A stretch of 64,000 bases of DNA from Marisa cornuarietis (GCA_004794655.1 SMMW01000575.1:13963001-14027000); one strand, 5' to 3'. Positions 13,451-28,700 are shown, numbered from the stretch's first letter. Notes: generated by a model not told the origin, from the letters alone. A program made the numbers and translations.

Positions 13451-13824
13451 AAAACTAGAAGGGGAACAATTATGAAAAAAAAAGTGAAAACACCCTGAAG
13501 AATCACTCTATCGAGTCCACAGGGACTGCAGTCGCTGAAATCGCACGAAACACTGAAGTCCAGGCAAAAGTGGAACATCTCTCATATACACGCGTCTATG
13601 TATGTGTTTCGTACAATCCTAACCAGATTTTGCAGGAATACTCCTTTTATTAACGGAAAAGTTGTAGACTATCTTTGAACCATGTATTTTGTTCATGCAT
13701 ACCTCTACTTCAATGTTTGTATTACCCATTACAAGATGTTTTGGGTGGCTTCAATGGAAAATCGGCGTAAAACAAATGTCAAAGTTTTTGACAAAATTAA
13801 CCCGGGCTGCGCCCTGCTAAGGAG

Positions 13825-14015
13825 GGCGGTCCGGTGGCGCAACGGTGAGCGCCTGTCACCAACACAGTGAAGGTTGGCTGTCCTAGGTTCAGCTTTCGTC
13901 TCGAGCACACTGTTCTTTCTCTGCATGTGACATCTGTTTACAGGGCTGGCTGCCTTGCCGTGATGTAGCCTTAGTTGCTGGCTCGGCGTAAAACACCAAT
14001 TCCCTCCTCCCACCC
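13825..14015 (+). repeat. tRNA-derived SINE (family 1), sense copy
   Basis: This is the best-preserved copy. Its tRNA-like head has an A box (TGGCGCAACGG, 13835-13845) and a B box (GGTTCAGCTTTC, from 13886) at pol III spacing. A body with GTTTACAGGGCTGGCTGCC follows, then the conserved end GTTGCTGGCTCGGCGTAAAA and a C-rich tail (CCCTCCTCCCACCC). No protein is encoded. The tRNA-like folding was judged only from the box motifs. Confidence 0.82.
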
Positions 14016-15360
14016 TGCTAGGGGCAAAATAGCACAGCTTGCTGGCGGAAAATTACTGGCGTCTGAGTAGTAGCCACATGAATATGGCAAGTTATACGAT
14101 AACTGGCTGGTCACAGTACCTGAATCACGCAGTGGAAAATATGTTTTCGGGCGCGAATGGAAGTGTTGCTTTGGTCGGTGTGTTGTGATTGATAACCGAC
14201 GGTTTTTGTGAATGGACTTTCATCGGACAGAAGAACTTTGCCGAATCATTTAACAAGACAGAACCGGGAAGAAACTGTTAACAACATTTCTTCTTACTTC
14301 TTCTTTTTTCTTCTTCTTCAAGTTCGTATTGATCAGTGTCGTTAAAGCCTTCTTATAAAGGAGCACGAAGCGAGTTTCTTTGTTCATCCCAAAAGGTCAG
14401 GTCTCATTTCAAAGCACTTAGCATTTTTATGTCATACAAGCACAGCGAACAGTCTCCCCTCTTTCATCCCTGTCGCTTCCAAAGCACGTATCAGTTCACT
14501 TCCTGGAAATCAAAAACAGGATCGATCCCCCACTCACCCTTTTCTGTGCAGCTGGCTGACGCTGGCAAAGCACCACTTAAACTTATCTGTAAATTGTGGA
14601 AAGGCCTTGTGTGCTCCTTTTTCGTTCCTTTTCATATTCCCCATACTATTTTCAACACACACGCACACACGAACACATTATGCTGGACCTGTAGTCGATG
14701 CCGAATAGCGTCTGACTTCGAGGATGTTACTAATTGTATTGTCTGCAATCGAAGAGGCGGGACGAGGGAATTGACGGAAAGATGTGTCGGATAGGGAGGA
14801 GAAGAGAAATAGTCAGGCACCTGTTCTTAAGATAGTCGTGGCTGGCCTGGGCAAAAGCCGCAAATGTTATTGGGCACCGGGAGACTGGGAAGAGTGTGGC
14901 GGTGGCAGCGTCTGGAAGCGTATCGTGGGTGTTGACTGCGTAGTCCGCGGTCACCGGGCTTAACGCCCATTCCTCGGTTTGATGCCTTCTAAGTTGGCAG
15001 CTTGGCGGAAGAGAGGCCAAGAGGAGATGGGGCATTATGGCACCTGCTTGTTTCACCGAAACCCCGCAGCTAGAATGGCCAAGACGAATCGGAGACGTCT
15101 TCTTTCAGCCAGCCTAAGTGTTCGCAGATTGTACCGTGTCTTAAACAACTGACACAGACTCAGCGAAGTGGGTTAACAGGTATGTTGTGTATCGATGACG
15201 AAAGCGAAGTAGAAATATCGGTCATCATTAAGATGCAAGGAAGCTGAGTTTTGGCATTTGCCCGCAGGTGCATGCATATTCGCTTATCTCTGTGAAAACA
15301 AAAAATAATTCTGTAACTCGCCCAAATCCTTATCCAATGTAACGCTAGGTGTGTAGACTA
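14016..15360. other. Intergenic DNA; one zinc-finger-like open frame of doubtful status
   Basis: A + strand frame (14336-14794) ends in CWTCSRCRIASDFEDVTNC followed by IVC, a C-x2-C-x11-C-x2-C pattern recalling RanBP2-type fingers. It lacks the usual Asn and no splice acceptor is evident close by. A TTC-rich run lies near 14290-14320. I do not annotate a gene. Confidence 0.35.
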
Positions 15361-15623
15361 CTGGGGCCAGTTGCACAACACATTTCTAATTTTAAACACC
15401 TTTGGGCGTTAAATCTTTTTAGATAATCAGTATATAAAGTGCACACCACAATTTTAGAATTGCTTAAACTGCTTTAAGTAAGATAACGTGTTTAAGTCTG
15501 ACTTTCCGTCCTGTCAGTACAATTCTTTTTTATGTTCTTGTGCAATGCATCTAAATGGCAGAGAAGAGATTTTGCTTCTTTAGAACAGTTTTAAGGTTTA
15601 GAAACATGTGCAACTGGCCCCAG
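15361..15623. mobile_element. Possible MITE with terminal inverted repeats
   Basis: The left end reads CTGGGGCCAGTTGCACAACA and the right end is its complement, ending CAACTGGCCCCAG at 15623. Beyond the first 16 matching bases the similarity continues imperfectly (TTTCTAAttTTAAA against TTTCTAAaccTTAAA). The 263 bp interior is AT-rich and non-coding. This is the architecture of a non-autonomous DNA transposon or foldback element. No clean target-site duplication is visible next to the ends, so the superfamily is left open. Confidence 0.65.
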
Positions 15624-15639
15624 AGCTTAAGGATATACA

Positions 15640-15835
15640 GGTAAAGATAAAGGTAAACGTCGTTCTTCAAAATTTCGTTGGGGAGTGAGGTGTTGGATGC
15701 CTCACTTTTGGAGTCGGGTATCCGTTCCTGAGAGGTTGACTTCAGGAAGTTCGCTGCGCTACACGGTATCAAACAAGCACGTATCCGTGTTTGGACACCA
15801 GTGCTTTAACCACTTGAGCTTTCCGCTTTCCTACA
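15640..15835 (-). repeat. tRNA-derived SINE (family 2), antisense copy
   Basis: The complement of 15835-15765 is a tRNA-like head: an A-box-like AGCTCAAGTGG (15820-15810), then a B-box-like GTTTGATACC (15774-15765), followed by GTGTAGCGCAGCGAA. The block CTCACTCCCCAACGA and a tail of CTTTA/CCTTTA-type units follow. GTGTAGCGCAGCGAA and CTCACTCCCCAACGA recur in the copy at 35685, which makes the family assignment firm. The copy lies right beside the possible MITE at 15361. Confidence 0.7.
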
Positions 15836-18800
15836 GAATATAACAGAATGTACAGGCGATCCCCAGAGCTAAATCATTAGTTAAAGAAAATAGAAGACAA
15901 AGGAGGGGAAGAAGGAAAAAAAAAGATAAATCGCACTTAACATTCTTGTGCAAAAAGGTACCACGCATTTATCGTCTGACCAGTCGCATTGAAAAAGAAG
16001 AAAACGTGACACTTTGAACATTTATAATGCACCACTTATCGTTAAAGCTGGGAGAATCAGCTGTACCTCCAACAAATTGTGGCAGAAAGGGGGATAGCAG
16101 GTAGGTGGTCATTGGCTGAATTGGGTGCATTGTTGTGATAAATGTTTAATTGTAAACGACGGTCGCGGCATACAAGCGTGATGAGCGTAGTGAGACTACT
16201 GCCACTGGTGAAGGGGGGGGGGGAGGGTATGGGCCGTAGGAAGACCATTTTTTCACGTCGGACCCAACTATTTTCCCGACATCTAAAAGAAACCCTCCAG
16301 GGTTCATTGATCTTGGAGCTCCGTGCTCTCCTGTAATTTCGCGCTATGGGGTTTTTATGATCTAAATTTCACCTCTTTGCTTTCTTTAGATGCCAGTGTG
16401 AAAATTTTTCTTTCTCTCTTGGTCGTTTGCAGAAGTCGCAAAGACTCTTCCCATGATTACTTAACTTATTTCAGTTCACAAAACTGGCAGGCTTGGAATC
16501 GGGTAGTAGTGTTTCTTTTGGGAAAGCGGTCTCTGAGAGATCGTCAGTCTGGAGATCGGCTTTCTGTTCTTAAAACTGTCTGTCCTTAAGAGTCGTCTTT
16601 AGAATCAACTTCCAGACGCAAGAAGTTGCCATGAAGGGCTGTCTGAAGAAGTGCATTACATATTGCCTGGCTTTCCTCACAAGGAGACGTGAAGGACGTG
16701 AAGAACCAAATTTCGTCTGCGCAGAGAGAGAAAAGGGGGTGGCTTTAGTGTTGACTTATTGACGGAGATGATCGTTTAAAAAAGGAGCTATTTCAATTTT
16801 ATGAAAAGGGCTTTAACGGTTAGCTGCTTGAAAATCGGATTTCCCTCCTTAGTTAGCCAACAAAACAGTCACCCATCTTTCACTTTCTCCTGTCACCCAT
16901 CCACTCCTGAAACATTGTGTGCAGGAAACATCCCCTGCTAAACTTTCAGTGGATAAAATCAGCAGGAAATGTATTTTCCTCACACATTGACTACTTCATG
17001 CAGATTACTCAGGTCCACCTTATCCTCAGGTAGGACCGTGCCCTCCTTTGCCCAGTTATGTCGTTAGTTAGGAGTTCAGCTTGGTATCTTTACTAGGTGA
17101 AGATGTGTTTCCTCTAACCATTCCTTCCGATCAGGTTTTTCTATGGATCCCGAAACTCCGCTGTGTTTTGATAAGGAACCGACGCCAGGCCAAACAAAGA
17201 GAGGAACCGTGTTGTGAAACAGCATCTTTTGCGAGCAGGAAGACGGATCCCTGCTGTCTCAGTTTTGTTTTGTTTTGTTTTTATGCTACGTGCAGGTCGT
17301 TCTCTGAAAAGCGTCAGCTTGGAAGTGTTTTCGTTTAGTTAAAAAAAATTAAACGCCGGCGCTATGCATTCCTCCATGATAGACCGGGAATGCTGAGCTG
17401 CTAAACGCAACAAACCGGTGTCGAGAAGAGTTTCGGGCAGCTTCGCACAATGAGTAAACACTTATTTTCTTGTATTAGTCCGCAGTCACACGATTATTAC
17501 TGTGCATGCCCTCACATACGTCAGTTCATGATCTGCGTAAGCAACCGTTGATCGTTAGAAGGCATTTCCTCCCAGCCAGTCGAGTCGCTTCCGCTCCTGG
17601 CCTCCCTACCTACGTAAACTGAAGGCATTTTTTTGGCTGCGGACTGTTAAGAATGATAGATGTGTACATAAAATCTATAAAGTTTGGTGCTTTTTTAAGC
17701 GGTAGTTTTTTTTAATTAAGGAAGCCGAGTAAACTAATTGTCCACGTAACAGTTCAGGAGCTATGGGAATTTTGTTTTTGTTTTCTTTCTTTTTCATCTT
17801 CTTCCAGTGCATCTCGCACTACTCATGGAGCCATTAGTCACAGTTAGTCTTCCGTGCAGCCCTGGAAACCCTTCGTAGCAGAGCTCAACATTTCGTTTGC
17901 AAGTCCATTTTTTCTGTCGCGTTCTCCCAGCGGTCCTCTAGAGGACACTCCCGCCCTCTCACCCTTCTCTTCCTCCCCCTCGCCATCATCACCAACTGTT
18001 GGCAGATTTTGGATTTTAGGCTCGTCCTTTGGAGGCATCCGTTCTTGAATCTTATCCCAGAGATGCGAGCACTTTACTGGCGTCCTTGCGCGCACCGCGG
18101 AAGTAATCGATTTTCACAGTCCACCCCATCTCTCCTCCTCCCTCCCACCTAAGATGTCGGAAATCGGCGGCAGCATCTTTTGTTTTTCATTTGCATATTC
18201 GAGCCCCAGGCGTGCGCACACGGGCTCTTAGTGCGTCCGTTTTGTGTACAGGTAGAGCTGTCTTTGAATCCGTGTCCTTCTGGTGCCCAAAAGAACTCTT
18301 TCCGTTGATGCAGTGGTCGATGTTCAGTGTCGTTTCGCTGGCTGCAGGTCTAACCTGCAGATGTCAGGTATCGCACGGTTTCAGCCGTGGTTGTTCCTCA
18401 TTTGATGAATTTGAACCTGACGCTCGAATCTGAATTAGAGCCGATGTGTCCTCCCATCCCCCAGAATCATCTCCGAAACAAGTGGAAGAATCTAGAGTAT
18501 GGTTGTTTTGAATCGTCTTCTTCATCGTCCTTTTCCTCCTCCTCCTCCCTCTCTCTCTCTCACGCACACACACACTCTCTCTTAAGCATGACTTTAATTG
18601 GGAATCATCATCATCTCTTTCTCTCAAATTTGCCTTTAAATGTGAGTCGTCATCGTCGATTTTATTTATTATTATTATTTTCTCAAGTATGACTTTTTAT
18701 GAGTCCTTTTCTCCATCATTATATTCTTCTTTGTCCCTTCCCACTCTCTCAAATGTGGCTTTTATTTGCAAATCTTCCCTCTCCTCCTCCGTACTCTCTC

Positions 18801-21800
18801 TGATCTGCTTTGCTGTTTATGGCTAGCATGTTGTGCATTTCAACTAGTTGAAGGCGGCAAAGGTCTGTGGTCCGCACTCCGTAGGCCGAGCAATCTCCCA
18901 GCAGACGAGGTCTCAATGTTGTACAGGGTTGGTAATCCATGGATTGATCTCAATCAAGCGGACTGGTCGAAATGTGAGCCGACAGAAATCCCCGGTGCTG
19001 TTTGTTCTTATCCCTCTCAAGCGGCTCTCCTCGAAAAGTCTAATGAGACTTCACCCTTTTTGTTTCTTGCTCGTTCTGTGTGTGTGTGTGTGCGCGCGCG
19101 CGTGTGTTATACTTGCAGTTCGATTTTTAAAAATAGCCTTAATTTCTCAGGTTTTTTCTTTCTTTATTTTTTCTGATAAAGCTGCAGTTTGATGGCAAAT
19201 TTAGCATTCTAGTTGATTTTTAACGGGGTACAGAGGAAGCCGGGGGGTGGGTGTTTGACTATCCCAGACGCCAATAGTGAGTGGAAAAGAAACAAAATCA
19301 GAGGACTCGATCGAGTTCTGGAGCAGGCTAGACACAAATATTGATAAACTTTATTTGCCAAGCCTCTTCTGCCGCGGTGATTAGCAGAACTCAAGAGGAC
19401 AGCTTTCTGTGGTCGAAGTTTGCTGACAGCCGAAGGTCTCGTGTCTACTGAGGTTGCCAGCAGCCATGACTTGCGTGAATGGCCATATCAAGGCTGCTGA
19501 AGGATGGAAGCGGCTAATCAACTTACCAGACGGCAGTCTTCACGCATCCACCGAGATTAACTCTTTTGATGGTAGAACTATCGTCCACGGTTCGTGATTT
19601 GTTTCCTTAGTTTCTTTACCAACGGCGAAGCATTTTCAGATTTCTCGGCAGCACTGAAGTTAACGTACACTAACTTTGCTGTCTTTAGGTCTTCGTTTCA
19701 GAGCTGACACAGGAAAGGGCGGCATGCTCTGTTGAGGTGGTGCATGTTGTCAGTTGCTACGGGCATCTTTGATGGAGTATTCTGTGAAGGTGCGTAACAA
19801 GCAGGGTTGAGAAGGGTGGATAGTAAAGTGTACTGCACTCCCGAAATGTGTTTACTCCCGAGAGTTCTTTCAACAAGAAAAGTATTTGCATATCGAGGCA
19901 TTCTGGTCGTTTGGAAGTTGCAACTTTGCATTTTTTTTAACCTGAAAGATTTGTGGAAGAATAGTCAAAATGAAGCAGTCGCTGTAAGAAGTCCTCAGCG
20001 ACACTCAGTAGGCACTGTGACTAGCCGTTCACATAATAAAGGACATTCCCTTACGTGTACATGTGCGCGCGCGCGCACACACACACACAGACATACAAAC
20101 GGGCGCCATTCACCGTCAATGACTGCTCGAAAACCTTAATACACCAATAGGCGGGAATAGTAAAGGCACATGTACGATTTGAAACATAGAACCACTTAAT
20201 TATTTGAGCTAATCAGGCAAATTGTAACGTAAAACCTCTTAATTATTTTGAGATAATCATGCAGACCGGGAAGAAATCATCTGGTGCCCAGAAAGTGCCA
20301 TTTTGAAATATACAGCCGTCGATTTAAGGTGATGTGAAGGTGTGGTTTTTTTATTTTTTATTTTTATATCGGAGTCTTTATGAAACCTGCGGTAAGAATC
20401 TGAGCCTTGGTAAAAAATATCGTTAACGTAAGAATAACTTCACTAATTCTTCAGGGACATTTCAAACAACAGCCTTACAGACGCAGAACGTATGCTGCTG
20501 GAAACTTACTATGACTTGTTTCGGGGCATCTGGATTGTAGTACGCTTCCCACATATTCTAGCCTTCCATCTCAAACCCCAATCCACGAACTGTCCCCCTG
20601 CCCCACACACGCTTTCTTCTCCTAGCTGGCCGCATTTTTAGACTCTGCGCCAGAGTTTAAAAAAAAAAATCTGCCGTGGAACACAAAGCAGCGAAGATAC
20701 CACCTTAACACTTTTGATGCACGTGGAAGGTGACGATGCGAACTATGTTATATGACTCTTGGCGGAGCGAATTCAATTGCCGTCGTGCAAGAGGTTAACG
20801 AGATTTCGACCGCGGACTGGCGGTCCACGCACGCGAGCGGTCTGGGGCTCAACGGCACGCTCTTTGCACGAGAGCATACACCACGTCTTAACGCCGTCAC
20901 GTAGAACGGAAGCGCGCGAGAGAGAACGAGAAAAAGAGAGAGCATGGGGTAGGATGCCCCAAACTCGTCGCAGCCTTGCTGCGCATGAATGAAAATGCAG
21001 TTTTTAGATAATGGGTGGCTGGCTTATTGCCAGTGTATTCATGGCATCGCGCCGAAACCTAGCTGTTATCGTCCATAGTCGATGAAATTCATGTGTGCCT
21101 TTTACTTGCATTATCATCATCATGCATTTCTGTGATTTAGAACCTGACTGGCCGTTTGGAAATGGTGTATAATGCGAACTTCTTCGCTGACATCGCTTTA
21201 TTGCCTCCAGTAACGTAAATGCTTCACTTAAAAAATAATTTGTGTTCCAAATTAGTCGTATTGTCTTAATATGCCTTTCCAGTCTATCCCGTTCGTTCCC
21301 TTTACTCTTCATCCTCCCATCTACCTCAGTGGTGTAGGAAGATGCTCGGCTTTGTGGCGGAGAATGAGGTTTGGTGGGGTGGGGTGGGGGCAAACTCCGT
21401 GCTGACAGTGATCGACGCTCACTAGGAAAAGAAAGGAGGGGATGCCTGAATACAGCTATGCACACGCGCGCGCGTACACGGTGGCAGCAACATAACATAT
21501 GCTGTTTTCAGTGTTAAAAGACATAAAAAACGTAACAAGAAATAAATCTCATTGAAAAATGACTCACCCGGGTATCACAATTTAGAATAAGATAAACTTT
21601 ATAATCGTATTGATCACATTCAATGTTAGAAAGTCAGTGTGGAAAAAATACTGCATTTTCTTTGGCTAATGCATTTGTTTTGTAGTAGTGTTTCTTTTTT
21701 CCTTTCTTTAGATCAAGGACTGGATGTAAAAAAAACCCACAACTTTTGGTTATTCTGTTACTCTCGTAAATAAAGATTTGTCATTTGCCTTTTAATCCAT

Positions 21801-22285
21801 AAGGGTTATTTGGCTAACCCTTGCTACAACTTTAACACCACGCATATCAACAAAGAGTCATGTCGATCGTAAGCTTGACCGTTAATCGGATGTATGCTGT
21901 GATAAATTAGTTTAAGATAGGAAATTATTCAAGACAAGGATGAAAGGTCATCGGAAAAATTCCTTTGCATTTATCATTCTTTGCATGGGGAGACTACGAT
22001 CGTTATTTGACGGCGTTACAGTGAAATGGGGAAATTTGTTTGCTCTGGCACGTCGCACCTATTACAGGCGTTTATGCAAATTGCTGTCGCCGTAAGCCTT
22101 GGTACCTGGCCAGCAAGCTTGCACCTTTTTCCAGCTTCCTCACAAACGTGAGCGCGCGCTACTTATTCCTTACCCATCTATCCCCCATCTGTCTCTCTTC
22201 TCGTTCGCATTTCTGTTTCTTCTCCCTTCCTTCACTGATGCTTTTATCTCACTCGCTTATTTCTCTTTCTCACGTTTTCACACAG
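15836..22285. other. Intergenic DNA with simple repeats, no gene recognised
   Basis: The open frames here are short and come in opposing pairs. Visible features are a G run at 16207-16217, a CT/CCT-rich block near 18515-18585, a GT/GC alternating run near 19079-19103 and a GC-then-AC run at 20067-20090. A pyrimidine-rich stretch at 22180-22285 leads to a good acceptor (CACAG at 22281-22285) in front of the next gene, so a non-coding first exon of that gene probably lies somewhere in the last kilobases of this stretch. Confidence 0.4.
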
Positions 22286-22301
22286 ACAGTCTAACCCTTT
22301 T

Positions 22302-24498
<2,197 letters not shown>

Positions 24499-26700
24499 AG
24501 AGCATTGCTGTTATGATTGACTGAGTACTGACAGTGAGAAAGTTGCACGAGGTCTAAACTGAAGAAAACAAATATATGGGAATGAGTGAATACAATCAGA
24601 AATGGATGCCTGCTGTTTGCCAGCGACAGGATTGACCTGAAAGCATGTGGTGAATGTTGTACAATGGAGTGGAGGATGTGGGTAGGATGACGATATTAAA
24701 GATGCTGAGTGGTTTATTTTAAAGGAAATATATATTGCATTTCTAAACAAACATTTAAACAAGATATATTTCTTTTATTATATTTTACACAAATTTATCA
24801 GCATGCAACAGTCTCAGTGTTGCCTTTAAATGTTTTAATCAGCAAATTTGCTCAGCTGTTGATTTTTATATTAAATAACCAAGTAAAAAATGGTTTCATT
24901 CTTAACCACACTTTGTATGCTACTAATGTCATTTTGACAATTTCTCTAATACTTTTTAAGTACTGCTATTCATACTCTCTGACAAAAGCTCTAGAATGTG
25001 CATTCCTTCCAACACATCCTAGAGTCTCGTAGAATTTTTACTGACATTTTTTGGTGGGTGGAAATTGTTGATATGTACCAACTGCTGTCACATTGATTTT
25101 ATGATTTATATAATGCATGGTGCCAGCGAGGACTTAAATGTGACCTACAAACAAAACATTTGGGATTTAATACCTTATTAGTTTTAAAGGGCCCTTTTAA
25201 CCATACACATGTTGCTAAAAATGTGACTAAAAGTACTGTCACAAAAAAAATTACCGATCTTACAGATTTAATAACATATTTAAAAAAATTGGGTAGAAAA
25301 ATTATGAAATTTACTGCTAATTTTTTTTTTTATTTGTTATTGGTTGCAGATACCAAGATAGTGAGTGGTAAGTTAGTTCCAAGAAAAATGACTAGCACAG
25401 AGTAAGGAATAGGAAGCATTAGCAGACTACATGCAACACCCACACTGGAGTCAGGGTGACTGTTTTATTTTTCCCGCGTTCAAAAGCTGACCTCCATTTT
25501 TTCATGATTCGGTACTTTTTGTGGGCTCCGAGGAGAGCATACATAAGTTACTTCCAGTTTAAAAGACAGGTCAACAGATCTTGGTTTCCTCCCACATGCC
25601 TGTTCCTGAGTGCTGTACTCAATGACTGCCACAGCAAAAGCTTTCTGATGTCTGGTTTTCAAGTGTGCCTGCTCATGTTGGTGCCTCTGCCAGGTGTATC
25701 TGCATCTGGGTGTTTATAATAGATGGCCACATTGTTGCTTATGGAAATATATGTTTCTCAGAAAAACTGCATTGTTTTGATTTTAGCTTTGTCTTTTTCA
25801 TCACATATTGTGAACTTTGTTTTGTATATGATTGCCTCTCAATGTCCACTGGCATCTTCACAGTTTATAACAGGATAAGTGTTTAGAGAGAGTCTCAATG
25901 CTTACATCCATCACCATCCTTGCTGTGAATGCAAAACAGCACTTTTTATTTAGTCATACACACATTAATGTGCTTTAAAAAGCAGATGTTATGCTTTCCT
26001 AGTATCTTCACATTGCTTATGTACATGAACAAGTGGTACAATAAGGAGATCATGAGATAGTGTGAACCCTGATCTCTTATAAAAATTCTTTTGGAATAAA
26101 GCTTGCTCTGGATTTTACTTGTGACTTTTAGACATGTTTCACTGACAGGAAACTGTAGAGGTATTATTTTAGAAGAATGGTTCTTTGTTGTACAAAAATT
26201 CACAGCTCTTTTTGGTTCTTGCTGACTTGCCTTGTAGAGTTTATTGTGCTATTGTGGCCATTGATGTGTTATGTTTTCATGATTTTTACTGCTAAAGACC
26301 TGTTTTACTGGTCATTTGAATAAAATGTCAAAACTCCACCAACAAAGTTCTTAAACTCATAAATTTTGAGTATGTAAACAATAAGAAAATGCATTGTGGA
26401 TTATGCTGAAGATACTAAAATCAAGAGAATGGTAAATTTATAGTGTGCAGGACTTATTAGCCAGATGTGTAAACATGCTTGTTAACAAGTGATGACAAAG
26501 CTATTGAAATGTTGGTTAGAAACAGAGGAAAACAAATTGCCTTATTATATATGAATAATTATTTGTATCAACATTTTACATAAACATTGCTCTGGATAAT
26601 AATATTCTAAGACACTTGTGAATGTTTTCAATAATTAAAAATATTTTCTGTCGAAATAAAAAAAATAAGAATGAAGAAAGAAATTGTCTATTAATAATGG
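24499..26700 (+). other. Probable 3' UTR and AT-rich downstream flank of the ZCCHC10-like gene
   Basis: The AT-rich composition begins directly after the stop. Possible polyadenylation signals on the + strand are ATTAAA at 24695-24700 and AATAAA at 26095-26100, 26319-26324 and 26655-26660. Which one is used cannot be told from sequence. No other coding signal is seen. Confidence 0.4.
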
Positions 26701-28428
26701 AAGCGATGAGAGAAGACGGGAAGAATTCTGTGAAAAGTGTACTCAGCAAGTGCAAACCCCAAGCAGGCTTATATATATTTTTTTAATACAAAAAGAAGCA
26801 GAGGGATTCGCCAGTATTATGGAAAATTAACATGAGTTACTTTTAAAAAGTTCCATCTGTAGTACAAAAAGGGCACTAGCTAGCCATTAAGTAAGTTTTA
26901 GAGGTAGACAGGCATCTTTCACAATAGTTTTTTTCAACCGAAGAAAAATTTTCTCTCAATTTCTCCCAAAAAATGTTGGTAACTTTCCAGGTAGTATTTG
27001 TCTGATTTAGACGCCTTCACAATTGTAGTTACAACGCATCATATTTCAAAACTTCATTTGGCTGCTTGAGGCAAGTGCAAACAGTAGTTATCAAGCACCT
27101 AAGGGACGTAACTTACACTTTGAAACCTTGGACTCTAACGTTTATTTCCCTTGTTTCAAAAGACTGCCGCTTCCGTACACCGGCGGTCCTTGTAATGACT
27201 CGAAAATGGATTAAAAAAAAAAACAACATATATACACCTGTGACTTCCTGTCATAATGTATTATCCAGCAACGGACGTATTGAAAGGTCTTGGCAGACAC
27301 CTGCTTGACACAAAATATAGACCAAAGAACAAGGAAGAAAGTGGGCTGTAACAAATGCATGAGCGTGTGCTGTCACAACTCACAAGCTAAGACATAATTA
27401 TTGTATACCATGTGACTATGACAATCTTTATAACATGGTACACATATAAGATACTGCTAAACGCAGTCATAGCCGATATACAGGCGAGATAATGTATTTG
27501 ATTAAGAAGACCACTTCATGCCAGGATAGCTCTGCATTTTGTTTACTTGATCAAAGATGTTGTACTTTTAGAGAGCCGTACACACGCTTTGATGCCAAAG
27601 AAAGATAGAGCCTACCACTCTTTCACTTGCCTGCGCTGTCGGGCTGGATCCTGAAATAGACGCCATAGCAGACAAAGGTGGGAGAGAGGGGGTAGGTGAT
27701 TAAAGCAACGATAGACTACGCAGCCGTCGTCGCTGTCCATTGGTGGGGTCAGTCCATGAAAAGCAAGTTGGACTATGCACCCGGTGTAACAGACGAGATA
27801 TTTACAGTTTTTATAGCGACACTTTGCGAGCCAACAGAGCAGAAACGGTCCTGCGGTTATGGTCCAACGAACTAATGAGACTGGCTTTGAGCCTGCCACA
27901 CGCTGGATGCCGACAAATGGTACTATTCGAGGCTTCTTTTTTTTTCAATGCGCAAGGTACACTAGTCGTGGTTTTGTCCGCCATACCTTCTGGCGTGATT
28001 AGCTCCAGCGGCGCTCACCTGGCGTGTGCCTCCCCACTGCGACTTCAAGTCAGTGCACTCAAGTATTCGGTTCAGGGATTTCAAAAGACTTGAGGAAGTC
28101 ACTTTATGGTACACCCGTTTGGTTTGGCAAGGGTTACAGTTGTTGTCACTGCGATTCAGTTTAATGAAACGTGTGTCGACGGGCGACGGCCCTCGCCAAG
28201 TTGACGGTTTTCCTGTGGGCTGCGTCCTAGGCATTAGACCGTGACGTGAGCACGATCTCGCACGCAAGCACGTACACATGCAATAACTGTATGAAGACAT
28301 CTAGTGGAACGTATTTTAGTGGGACTCATTTCAGCCTTTTAAATCAGAGATAAATAAAGAAGTGACTGAAGTTAAGTTCGAAGTAATAACATTAAAGTAA
28401 TCTTATAAAGTGCAACTTCCGTAAAGAC
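26701..28428. other. Intergenic DNA, no gene recognised
   Basis: Frames of up to 117 residues occur on both strands at 27600-28300, where GC is higher, but they overlap in opposite directions and show no domain or splice context. Confidence 0.4.
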
Positions 28429-28700
28429 GCACACACACACACACACACACAAGTGGGCAAACACACAGCAACACCCACATACGAATTAAATCCACATATG
28501 CAGTCTCTCGGATAACTGTACAACAAGAACATAAAATCAGTACATTACACAGCAAGCAAATAGGGAATCTACCAAAAAAAAATAAGTTTTAAACTGAGAT
28601 TTGAAACTGGTGAGCACTTCTCAGTTCAGTACCCAGTGAGTTCCAGTTACCCTGTGCAACACAATCAAAGAAGCGGTGTCTAAAAAAATTTGATATTAGT
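28429..28700 (-). mobile_element. 3' end of a second LINE (CR1/L2-like) with microsatellite tail
   Basis: The minus strand from about 28685 reads HRFFDCVAQGNWNSLGTELR, then SAHQFQISV, a stop and NLFF. This matches the ending typical of CR1/L2/Jockey-type reverse transcriptases, in which a Trp-Asn-Ser-Leu-Pro segment precedes a Lys-rich 'FK..LKT.LF' terminus. The AC run at 28430-28451 (GT on the element strand) stands where the short-repeat tail of such elements would be. Only the last part is present. The assignment rests on one motif and is moderate. Confidence 0.5.

Noticed and set aside
18766..19176. + strand ORF of 136 residues with a signal-peptide-like start
   Set aside because: It runs through a GT/GC microsatellite and has no domain; the hydrophobic start is explained by CT-rich DNA.
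21004..21498. Minus-strand ORF of 164 residues
   Set aside because: Low-complexity Ser/Pro/His segments derived from simple repeats and no family resemblance.
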